DNA of 52,728 nt, from positions 1 to 52,728 of the forward strand of contig NZ_SULH01000002.1 in the NCBI RefSeq assembly GCF_007115095.1, read 5' to 3'. Source of the stretch: Levilactobacillus enshiensis (GTDB lineage Bacteria > Bacillota > Bacilli > Lactobacillales > Lactobacillaceae). Shown piece by piece: positions 41,107 to 48,858 of the stretch. A program made the translations under genes and the position numbers. How positions within the stretch are numbered: position 1 is the first letter of the stretch; each line of letters starts with the position of its first letter. Under the pieces are notes generated by a model. That model searched no databases, was not told the origin of the DNA, and saw nothing but the letters and a program-made list of their open reading frames with translations.

Positions 41107-41150
41107 TACCGCTCAAGAGAATCGAACTCTTGTCGACACCAGCAGCGGTA
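41107..41150 (-). other. tRNA-like acceptor/T-arm minihelix (possible tRNA remnant)
   Basis: On the minus strand TACCGCT (41150-41144) pairs with AGCGGTA (41113-41107). Inside, CAAGAG-TTCGATT-CTCTTG (41132-41114) forms a six-bp stem with a canonical T-psi-C loop. An 11-base linker replaces the D and anticodon arms. No CCA follows (TTACA instead). It is either an internally deleted tRNA gene or an element using tRNA mimicry. Confidence 0.4.
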
Positions 41151-41159
41151 CACCACGAC

Positions 41160-42416
41160 TTAACACTGATCAGCGCGATTCGTGGTCATTTTAGGAATAA
41201 ACAAGAAAATAATCAGACCCATCACAAATAGAATCGACAGTGACGCCGCCCCAATTCGTGATTGTCCCGTCATCTGGGTGACGATTCCCACGAGGATGGG
41301 ACCCAGTACGGCTGAAAATTTTCCTAAGATGTTATAGAAGCCAAAGAACTCACTCGACCGATCCTTGGGCACGAGCCGACCAAAGTAGGACCGCGAGAGG
41401 GCCTGAATCCCACCCTGACTGGTTCCGACTAAGACAGCTAGAATCCAAAAATCCATCGTTGAACGCAAAAAGAGTGCGTCCGCACAAATCAATAAGTAAA
41501 CAATAATGGCAATTAAAATCCCCGTTCGGGTGCTAGTCTTGTTCGCTAACCAGCCATAGAAAATCGAGAATGGAAATGCTACCAATTGCACGACCAACAA
41601 CACTAAGATCAAGGTCGTACTGTCGATCCCAATATCTAGGCCAATTGAGGTTGCCATGGTGAAGATAGTATCGACCCCATCGATGTAGCAGAAGTAAGCC
41701 ACTAGAAACCAGGCCAGTTGCTTGTGTTGACGCAGATGTCGAACCGTTCCCCACACCCGTTGCCAGCTTTGCCGTAGCGGCGCCCGCGTGACACTCAGCG
41801 AATGTCGTTGGTGAACATTTTTCAGCATCGGGATAAAGAAGATGACCCACCAAACGGCGGCCAGGGCAAAGCCCCACCGTGCAACTGCGAGACTCGACAG
41901 TTGACCAAAACCATGGGTGAATTGCAACACCATGAAGAGTAGAAAAGCGATCACGCCCCCGAGATAGCCAAAGCCATACCCCGTACTGGAGATACGGTCC
42001 ATTTGCTGGTCGTCACTCACATCGGTCAAGAAACTGTCATAAAAGAGGTTTCCTCCAGAATAGCCCAGAACAGATAAAATATAGATGACTAGGAGCCACT
42101 GCCAGTGTGCTGATGGTACCAGGGCGAGGCCTAAGGTCATCACCATCCCCATGGTTGCAAATCCCGTCAGTAGTCGTTTCTTAAACCCTTGATAGTCCGC
42201 TAGTGCCCCCAGAAACGGCGCCAAGATTGCTACCAATAACGTGCCCAGACTGTTGGCATACCCCCAATAAGCCGTCGCATTGGCTGCCGTCACACCACTA
42301 GCCGCTGCCACCGTCTTGAAGTAGATCGGCAAGACTGCCGTGGTCACGATGATGCCATAACCAGAGTTTGCCCAATCGTAGAAGACCCAACTCCACTGTT
42401 CCTTATTCAGCTTCAT
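41160..42416 (-). CDS. MFS transporter of the UMF1 (Atg22-like) family
   Basis: A 418-residue, 12-helix transporter. The N-terminus WSWVFYDWANSGYGIIVTTAV (across residues 8-28) with WVFYDWANS is diagnostic of the UMF1/Atg22 family. Also seen are GALADYQGFKKRLL (motif A-like) and GGIQALSRSYFGRLVPKDRSSEFFGFYN (about 313-340). Yeast Atg22 exports amino acids from the vacuole; bacterial roles are unknown. Its start overlaps the preceding phosphodiesterase gene by 14 bases, so the pair is coupled. Confidence 0.9.
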   Translation of the reverse strand: MKLNKEQWSWVFYDWANSGYGIIVTTAVLPIYFKTVAAASGVTAANATAYWGYANSLGTLLVAILAPFLGALADYQGFKKRLLTGFATMGMVMTLGLALVPSAHWQWLLVIYILSVLGYSGGNLFYDSFLTDVSDDQQMDRISSTGYGFGYLGGVIAFLLFMVLQFTHGFGQLSSLAVARWGFALAAVWWVIFFIPMLKNVHQRHSLSVTRAPLRQSWQRVWGTVRHLRQHKQLAWFLVAYFCYIDGVDTIFTMATSIGLDIGIDSTTLILVLLVVQLVAFPFSIFYGWLANKTSTRTGILIAIIVYLLICADALFLRSTMDFWILAVLVGTSQGGIQALSRSYFGRLVPKDRSSEFFGFYNILGKFSAVLGPILVGIVTQMTGQSRIGAASLSILFVMGLIIFLFIPKMTTNRADQC

Positions 42417-43692
42417 CGGTGGCCGCCTCCTTTAGCGCCTCGGTTAAGACGTGACCGGGAAGCGTCCCCGGAAAGTGAACGCCCAGCAGCTTTGCGAAGG
42501 TCGGGGCTTCATCGACTAGACTAGCGTGTGCGATGACTTGATTTTCTTTCACCGCTGGCCCATTCAAGACCAACGTTGTGAAGTAATCTGGTTTGTCGGG
42601 ATCATAACCATGAACTCCATGATAGCGGTCCGGTTGCCCCAATGTGTCCGGATCAACGGCTTCGACTACGGCCGGTCGGTTCGTCTCATCCGTAAAGTAA
42701 TAGCCCGCCTGTGCTTCGACCATAAATTGGCAATGCGGATCAGCTCCCCGTTTAGCAGCCGCAGCCCCATCGATCACGGCCGCAACTCCCGGTGTCTCCT
42801 TGATCAACCGCAAGAGGTTTTGGGTATCCGCAAACTTGCGGGTATAAATATATGTACACCCATCGCACGACTTCGCCCACACGTGCCAATCGTTCTTAAC
42901 AGTACCTTCAGCGGTTGGGGTTAACCAGCCTTTCTGAGCGAATAGCTGATTCAAATGAATCATGTGGTCAACATTGATCTGATAGTGATCCCCCAAAATG
43001 GCAAAGTTGGTCGTTGCAAACGTGCCAGCCGCAATCGTGGCGTCAATCAATTTACCGACCCGGGTGTCTAACCGCTTTAGGGCCGCCATGGCCTCATCCG
43101 AGCGCACGCCATAGCGGTGGCGCATACTGTCCATGTCGACCAGGTGAATCAACGTGAGCCACGGCTTCTTCGTTGTCAACGTGTCCACCGCACAAGCCGT
43201 AATAAAATCATCAAGTTCAGGTTGCTGAATTCCGCGCCGTAAGTGACCATATTTCTGATTCATGCGTAAGAGAAACGCCGGACTGCTGGCCTTTAATGAG
43301 ACCAATACCTGATTGGTCCAGATACGGTTTGGAAAGATCTCTGCCAAATTGTAGGTAATTCGACTGCCAGCGGTCACGGGCCACAGAAAGGCCGCCGTCT
43401 TACGATGTTGTTGCCGAACGAGATCATATAACGTGGGAACTTGTACATCTCGTTGATACCAGTACCAATCCGGTGACTGACGTTGTGGCTGTAGCTTAGT
43501 GTTGTTGATAATACCGTGTTTGACCGGATATTGGCCGGTGATGATCGTGGTGTGTGACGGGTACGTTAACGTTGGATAGATTCCCCTAACCTGTCTGACG
43601 CGTGTCCCGGTCACCACTAATCGTCTTAAGTTCGGTAACTCTGCTAAATGTTCGTCCAGATCCCGACTACCCATCGCATCCAATGAAATCAC
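42403..43692 (-). CDS. Alkaline-phosphatase-superfamily phosphodiesterase/nucleotide pyrophosphatase
   Basis: About 430 residues. The metal site begins SLDAMGS, the nucleophile Thr lies in YPTLTYPSHTTIITG (about residues 39-53), the next ligands are in HLVDMDSMRHRYG and ILGDHYQ, and the last His in GVHGYDPD. These define the NPP/autotaxin-type branch, which hydrolyses nucleotide or lipid phosphodiesters. Coordinates use GTG 43692, the first standard start. However, strong AAGGAG (43725-43720) lies only six to nine bases before two ATT codons at 43713 and 43710. The intervening residues IQQRLVV complete the first strand, so ATT initiation (up to 436 residues) is likely. Confidence 0.87.
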   Translation of the reverse strand: MISLDAMGSRDLDEHLAELPNLRRLVVTGTRVRQVRGIYPTLTYPSHTTIITGQYPVKHGIINNTKLQPQRQSPDWYWYQRDVQVPTLYDLVRQQHRKTAAFLWPVTAGSRITYNLAEIFPNRIWTNQVLVSLKASSPAFLLRMNQKYGHLRRGIQQPELDDFITACAVDTLTTKKPWLTLIHLVDMDSMRHRYGVRSDEAMAALKRLDTRVGKLIDATIAAGTFATTNFAILGDHYQINVDHMIHLNQLFAQKGWLTPTAEGTVKNDWHVWAKSCDGCTYIYTRKFADTQNLLRLIKETPGVAAVIDGAAAAKRGADPHCQFMVEAQAGYYFTDETNRPAVVEAVDPDTLGQPDRYHGVHGYDPDKPDYFTTLVLNGPAVKENQVIAHASLVDEAPTFAKLLGVHFPGTLPGHVLTEALKEAATDEAE

Positions 43693-43734
43693 AACTAGTC
43701 TTTGCTGAATAATCCTTCACTCCTTACCTAATCG

Positions 43735-44160
43735 TTACTTAACCGTTCGCTGTCGGTCTAAACTCTTATCCAAGCGGTTTAACAAGATCTGCAACAGGTT
43801 CCGTTCATCGGTGGACCAATGTTCAAACACGTCATCCGAAAGCTTCTCAAAAGCCGTATTGATGGCCGTCACTGTCTCAGTCCCCGCCGTTGTGATCGTG
43901 TAGACCAACTGTCGTTTATCCCGACCGACGGCTTCTTTAGTCACCATTTCTTTTTTGACCAAGCCCTTTAACTGCCGGCTCAACGTTGAGGTATCTAATT
44001 TGGTCCGTTCTGCCAGAATCTCTTGGGTATTCTCACCACTCCCAATGTGGTCCAGCAACTGCCACTCAGAAACCGTCAACTGGTAGTGTTTCGTCATCCG
44101 TTGTAGCAAGGTCTGTTGCACCTTATTAATTGCCATCAATGCTGCAAGACTGGATTTCAT
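43735..44160 (-). CDS. MarR-family transcriptional regulator
   Basis: A 141-residue winged-helix regulator from ATG 44160 (AAGGAG upstream; the longer frame has no site). The recognition region is TQEILAERTKLDTSTLSRQLKGLVKKEM (about 45-72) followed by the wing GRDKRQLVYTIT. It is the first gene of a minus-strand run with the phosphodiesterase and the UMF1 transporter, 20-40 bases apart. It probably represses this operon through the three boxes at 44194-44260. Confidence 0.88.
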   Translation of the reverse strand: MKSSLAALMAINKVQQTLLQRMTKHYQLTVSEWQLLDHIGSGENTQEILAERTKLDTSTLSRQLKGLVKKEMVTKEAVGRDKRQLVYTITTAGTETVTAINTAFEKLSDDVFEHWSTDERNLLQILLNRLDKSLDRQRTVK

Positions 44161-44193
44161 TCGACCCTCACTCCTTTGTTTGCCGCTACCCGT

Positions 44194-44260
44194 TTGTGCA
44201 TCACAAGATGCGGTCTGCGGCATTACTTGTATTGTACAACGGTCAGCTTGCTCATCACAA
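44194..44260 (-). promoter_or_regulatory. Three phased MarR-type operator boxes
   Basis: The 13-bp sites TTGTGCATCACAA (44194-44206), TTGTATTGTACAA (44227-44239) and TTGCTCATCACAA (44248-44260) share the TTGNNNNNNACAA-type pattern. Their starts are 33 and 21 bp apart, close to three and two helical turns, so dimers would bind one face of the DNA. A minus-strand TACAAT at about 44238-44233 within the middle box may be the -10 element. Confidence 0.7.
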
Positions 44261-44418
44261 GTCAAAAACTATGACGATTTCATGACAGTTTCACCGAATT
44301 CTATCGGAATACGGGGGAACTTCTTTGCACTTCACCGCTCGGGCCGTTATACTTGAACTTGTGTCGTTTTTCCGGTTAACAAAAAATAAAGTCTATTTAT
44401 GAAAGGTGTTGTTACCCC

Positions 44419-46128
44419 ATGTCATTTGACGGATCCTTTACCCACGCAATGGTTCAGGAACTGAGCCAAACGTTGACGACCGGCCGTGTTAGCAAGATCA
44501 ATCAGCCCTACGCCAACGAAATCGTCCTGACCGTTCGTGCGAACAGCCACAACTATCCCATCCTCCTATCGGCCAATCCGACCTACGCACGTATCCAAGT
44601 GACGCAGATTCCTTACGTCAACCCGCCGGTTCCCACCAACTTTACCATGATTCTGCGGAAGTACCTGCAGGGTGCGATTCTCAAGGACATTACGCAGGTC
44701 GCCAATGACCGGGTCGTTCACCTGCACTTCACATCCCGTAACGAGTTAGGTGACCAACAAGAGCTGCTCTTGATCATCGAAATCATGGCGCGGCACAGTA
44801 ACGTCATCCTAGTCGACAGTGCCTCTATGAAGATCTTAGATGCCATCAAGCACGTTGGTTCCGATCAAAATCGTTACCGGCTCCTCTTGCCAGGGGCACA
44901 GTACATCATGCCTCCCAAGCAAGATCTGGTTGATCCCTTCGCCGGTGCACGTGACGACCTCGCCGCAACCGTCCGCGATTTTCCCAACCAGGAAGTTCTC
45001 GCACACACCCTCCAGCAACAGTATCAGGGCCTTGGTAAGGACACCGCGGCGGCCCTAGCAGCCAAGCTCCACGAACCCGGCGATCCCGTGGTTAATTTTA
45101 CGGCGTTCTTCAAGGGATTCGATGCACCACAACCAACGCTAGATATCACGCCTAAGGGAAAGACTAGCTTCATCGCCTTCCCATACCCCACCACGGGAAC
45201 GCAACAGACCGCTGACACCCTGAGTGCCCTTCTGGATACCTACTATCAGGATAAGGCCGAGCGTGACCGCGTTCAACAACAAGGGAGCGTTCTCATCCGG
45301 GTGGTTCGTAATGAACTAAAAAAGAATCGTAATAAGCTGAAGAAATTGAAGAAGACGCTCGCCGAAACGGAAAACGCCGATGAGTACCGTATCAAGGGTG
45401 AAGTTTTGACGACCTACCTGGGCCAAGTTCAACGGGGTCAGACTGAAGTCGAATTGGCTAACTTCTACGACAATAATCAGCCAATCAAGATTGCCCTTTC
45501 CAATCAGCTTTCGCCTAACCAAAATGCCCAGAAGTATTTCAAACGGTACCAAAAGGCCAAAAATGCCGTCAGCTACGTTAACGAACAGCTCGCAATCACC
45601 CAAGCCGATGTCGATTACTTCAGCAATATCATGGCGCAGATTGAACTAGCCGCACCTAAGGACCTCGTCGACATTCGTTTGGAATTGCAACAAGGCGGCT
45701 ACTTGCGCGATCACGACCATCAAAAGAAGAGTAAGAAGCAGCGCCGCCAAAAGATCAGCAAGCCCGACCGGTTTACCGCTAGTGATGGCACCAAGATTTC
45801 CGTCGGTAAGAACAACTTGCAAAACGATCAGTTGAGTCTCCATACCGCCAAGCGAACCGATATTTGGTTACACGTGAAGGATATGCCAGGCTCTCACGTC
45901 ATCATCCATGCGGACAATCCAAGCGATGAGACCATCATGGAAGCCGCCAATCTGGCCGCCTACTTCTCGAAGGGCCGCGAATCCAGCAACGTCCCTGTCG
46001 ACTACCTGCCCGTTAAGCGACTCCATAAGCCTAACGGGGCCAAACCCGGCTACGTGATTTTCACCGGACAGCATACCGTCTACGTGACGCCGGAAAGTGA
46101 TCTGGTCGAGCGGTTAGCCGATAATTAG
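44419..46128 (+). CDS. rqcH: RqcH (NEMF/Fbp54-like ribosome quality-control factor)
   Basis: A 569-residue NFACT-family protein. It binds peptidyl-tRNA-blocked 50S subunits and recruits alanyl-tRNA to add Ala tails that mark incomplete proteins. Visible parts are the NFACT-N domain (MSFDGSFTHAMVQELSQTL; DRVVHLHF with the Asp-Arg needed for tailing; EIMARHSNVILVD), a long coiled-coil with Lys-rich helices (about 290-420), and NFACT-R (SVGKNNLQNDQLSLHTAKRTDIWLHVKDMPGSHVII across 455-490). It was long annotated as a fibronectin-binding protein. AAAGGTG precedes the ATG. Single gene, convergent with carB. Confidence 0.92.
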   Translation: MSFDGSFTHAMVQELSQTLTTGRVSKINQPYANEIVLTVRANSHNYPILLSANPTYARIQVTQIPYVNPPVPTNFTMILRKYLQGAILKDITQVANDRVVHLHFTSRNELGDQQELLLIIEIMARHSNVILVDSASMKILDAIKHVGSDQNRYRLLLPGAQYIMPPKQDLVDPFAGARDDLAATVRDFPNQEVLAHTLQQQYQGLGKDTAAALAAKLHEPGDPVVNFTAFFKGFDAPQPTLDITPKGKTSFIAFPYPTTGTQQTADTLSALLDTYYQDKAERDRVQQQGSVLIRVVRNELKKNRNKLKKLKKTLAETENADEYRIKGEVLTTYLGQVQRGQTEVELANFYDNNQPIKIALSNQLSPNQNAQKYFKRYQKAKNAVSYVNEQLAITQADVDYFSNIMAQIELAAPKDLVDIRLELQQGGYLRDHDHQKKSKKQRRQKISKPDRFTASDGTKISVGKNNLQNDQLSLHTAKRTDIWLHVKDMPGSHVIIHADNPSDETIMEAANLAAYFSKGRESSNVPVDYLPVKRLHKPNGAKPGYVIFTGQHTVYVTPESDLVERLADN

Positions 46129-46168
46129 CGGCTAAATTCACTTTACTTGGTCACTACAACTAAATTAA

Positions 46169-46217
46169 AACAAAAAAGTGACCTACCAGTTAAATGCTGA
46201 TAGGTCGCTTTTTTGTT
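46169..46217. terminator. Bidirectional terminator between rqcH and carB
   Basis: A 21-bp stem with two G-U-type mismatches (46169-46189 with 46197-46217) includes A and T runs on both sides. Confidence 0.9.
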
Positions 46218-46282
46218 AGTTACAATTGTTTGGTTTTCATTTTCAACAGGCAATTACCGCAGCCCACGCTGGCAACCGAAAC

Positions 46283-48856
46283 TCAGCCAATCGTCCGGTT
46301 GATAATCTGGTCAAGCTCAGCCGTGTCACTGAGGTTGCTGAGAGTCAGTGCTTCACTCGACCCAAAGGCAATCGTTGCCCCTACTTCCTGATCGGTCGTT
46401 CCCGGTCGATTCAAGACGTGCAGCTGCCGGAATGGGAATGCTGCATTCATCAACGCCACCCGACTACTGTTCAGATCAATCTTGATCTTCGCGAGTTCAC
46501 CATCGTCCAACGTCTCAATATGCTGCCGGGTCAGCATGCGGACCCAATTGACTCCCGTGACCTTGCTTAGGAAGGCCATTTCGGTCAGTCGTGTTGGGCG
46601 CACACCCACAACGGTCATTTGCTTGGTATCTCCCTTAGGCGCAAACAGCACCTGAATCATCCCCGTCACCTGACGTTCACTCACGGCTTGCTTGGCTAAT
46701 TCCACTAAACCGAGGCGCTTTGACTTGGGGAGTTCCGCTGGCATCCGGAAGGCCGTGACCTGGGCCACTGACTTGTTCATCCCCGGTGCAAGCATATCCA
46801 TCACGCCTACCGCGATTTTCTGTTGACCGTGAACAAAGAGGCTCACCCCAATCGTGGCGATCTTTGGTGGTTGCTCACCAGTCTCTTGGTCCGGTGGCAA
46901 GACGTGGAGGTTCACGTCCAGCTTTCCCAATTCACGTGTCAAATAGTGGCGGTTCCCTGGAACGATAACGATGTCGGGGTGTTCAATTTGAATCACATTC
47001 AGGACGTCGCCAAGTTGCACCGGATCCACGTACTGTTTGTCCGAAAATTCTGGCGCAATGGCGACCGCATTCGGGTTGGTGTTCATCAAAACCGTGTGAT
47101 ACCCGGCGCGCTTCAACTGCTTCAGCATTTCCGTGGTAAAGTACTCTGCCGCCGAATTGGGACCCAACTGGTTTCCGCCCCGGCCAAGCACTAACGCCGT
47201 CCGGTCACCCAGTGATTGACTTTCATTTTCATATTCAAACGTGCTGTAATAACCGCTAGCATCTTCCGCAAATTCTCCGGCAGTCGGCTCGATCATCTTA
47301 TAGGTCGGCATAATGTGCGCCTCGGCCGAAAGATGGCGAATCGTCGCCGTATCCGTTTGCCAGATTCGAGCGATCATCCCGTCACCAAAGCCATAGTAGC
47401 GGGCCCGTTGCAGAGTCTCCACGTCCAATGGATTTTCCTTGATCTCCCGTTCAATTGTCAGCAGGTGTTGCAGCTTCACGAAGTAGAAATTATCGATCTT
47501 CGTCAACTCGCTCAGTTCATCGGGCGCATACCCCCGCCGTAGCGCTTCGATCAAGACCAGAATCCGGTTCGCCAGTGGGTGAATCAGCTGACTGATCATT
47601 TCCCCATCCGTCAGATTGCTGACACTAGGCAGGACGTCTCGCGGAGAAAATTGGGAGCTGCGGACAGCCTTTAACATGGCCTCTTCTACCGAGCGACCAA
47701 TGCCGATCGTGGAACCTACCGCCTTCATGGCCGTGTCTAAATGTTGATCCGCATCTGGGACCTCCTGAAAGGGCCATAACGGGATGCGGACGCTCACATG
47801 GTCAATGGTCGGCTCCATGATCGCCGTTTGCTTCACATAGCGGCTAGGGAGCTTAATATCGACTAATCGCTGGCCTAGTAACAGGGCACCCGTAACCAGT
47901 GCAATCGGGTAGCCTGTGGTTCTGGCCGCCAGAGCGACCCCTCGAGAAAAGTAAGGTGCAACCTTAGTCACATAGAAATGCTGGTTCGCCGGATTCAATG
48001 CAAAGTGCATGTGTAAGACCCCCACGATTCCCAGTTCCGTTGCAATCCGAAAGGTGGCATCCCGTAAATTCTGATACTCACGGTCCGTCAGAGTCTGGGG
48101 GGGCGTGACGACAATGGAGTCCCCGGAGTGAATCCCGATTGTGTCCACGTTTTCTAACCCGCACAGTAAGACCTTAGTATCGGCCACATCGCGAATCGCC
48201 ACCATTTCAACTTCCTTATAACCAACGACGCTCCGCTCCAAGGTACATTGGTCAAAGCGCGATTGCTGAAATCCCTGACTGAGCGCATTCAACATCTCAT
48301 CAACGTTCTCACAGACGGTCCGGTTGGTATCCACCCGCGGCGAGACCGGTTTAACGATCAGGGGGAAGCCAATCGATTCGACTAACCCCATGGCCTCATC
48401 GGTCGTATCAACGATCTGTGCTTCGATCACGGGCTCGTGAATGGCCTTTAGCGTTGCGTTCAAGGCGGCTGGGTTATTGAGCTGCCGCAACGTACTAGCC
48501 GTCATCCCTAAAATGGTCACACCAAAACGACCAAGATCACCGTTTTCAATGAGTTCTTGGACGATTTGAATGGCCAACAAGCCACCCAATGACGGTAAGA
48601 TTGCGTCTGGCCGATCCTTTTCAAGGATGTGCCGCACGTTAGCGGTCGTGACCGCTTGCACGTACATATTTGTGGGTTGAATTTCTTCGAGGGCCACTGA
48701 AAAAGGATTGTTGTCGATAATTGAGGTGCGGACGCCGTGCTTTTTAAACCCGGTAATGATCTGCACGGTGGCACTGTCGAGCTCGGTCTCATGACCAATT
48801 TCAGTTGGCCCGCCGCCAATGATCAACACTTTCTGTAAATCATCTAAGTTTTGCAA
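46283..48856 (-). CDS. carB: Carbamoyl-phosphate synthase large-subunit-like protein, degenerate
   Basis: The 857-residue protein aligns along CarB (about 1060-1070) but lacks catalytic features. In the first half, the pre-ATP-grasp start is LIIGGGPTEIGHETELD, and the Gly-rich ATP loop (normally RPSFTMGGSGGG) reads KPVSPRVDTNRT. The metal motif EMNPRVSR reads KVAPYFSR, and the preceding QFAVNP reads HFALNP. GIHSGDSIVVTPPQTL remains close to consensus. In the second half about 120 residues of ATP-grasp are missing, and the metal motif EVNPRAART reads GVRPTRLTE. The C-terminal MGS-like allosteric domain is absent. The frame is uninterrupted and starts three bases after carA. It is probably a pseudoenzyme. 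Confidence 0.85.
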   Translation of the reverse strand: MQNLDDLQKVLIIGGGPTEIGHETELDSATVQIITGFKKHGVRTSIIDNNPFSVALEEIQPTNMYVQAVTTANVRHILEKDRPDAILPSLGGLLAIQIVQELIENGDLGRFGVTILGMTASTLRQLNNPAALNATLKAIHEPVIEAQIVDTTDEAMGLVESIGFPLIVKPVSPRVDTNRTVCENVDEMLNALSQGFQQSRFDQCTLERSVVGYKEVEMVAIRDVADTKVLLCGLENVDTIGIHSGDSIVVTPPQTLTDREYQNLRDATFRIATELGIVGVLHMHFALNPANQHFYVTKVAPYFSRGVALAARTTGYPIALVTGALLLGQRLVDIKLPSRYVKQTAIMEPTIDHVSVRIPLWPFQEVPDADQHLDTAMKAVGSTIGIGRSVEEAMLKAVRSSQFSPRDVLPSVSNLTDGEMISQLIHPLANRILVLIEALRRGYAPDELSELTKIDNFYFVKLQHLLTIEREIKENPLDVETLQRARYYGFGDGMIARIWQTDTATIRHLSAEAHIMPTYKMIEPTAGEFAEDASGYYSTFEYENESQSLGDRTALVLGRGGNQLGPNSAAEYFTTEMLKQLKRAGYHTVLMNTNPNAVAIAPEFSDKQYVDPVQLGDVLNVIQIEHPDIVIVPGNRHYLTRELGKLDVNLHVLPPDQETGEQPPKIATIGVSLFVHGQQKIAVGVMDMLAPGMNKSVAQVTAFRMPAELPKSKRLGLVELAKQAVSERQVTGMIQVLFAPKGDTKQMTVVGVRPTRLTEMAFLSKVTGVNWVRMLTRQHIETLDDGELAKIKIDLNSSRVALMNAAFPFRQLHVLNRPGTTDQEVGATIAFGSSEALTLSNLSDTAELDQIINRTIG

Positions 48857-48858
48857 GC

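Noticed and set aside
41107..41150. A complete functional tRNA gene
   Set aside because: Only acceptor-like and T arms can be drawn; D and anticodon arms are missing, so tRNA is not called.
41031..41231. Short + strand frames near the tRNA-like element
   Set aside because: No ribosome sites and they overlap the hairpin structures and the end of the UMF1 transporter gene.
46786..47542. Plus-strand frames opposite carB that might explain the conserved open frame
   Set aside because: They lack ribosome sites and recognisable motifs; carB itself retains clear homology along its length.
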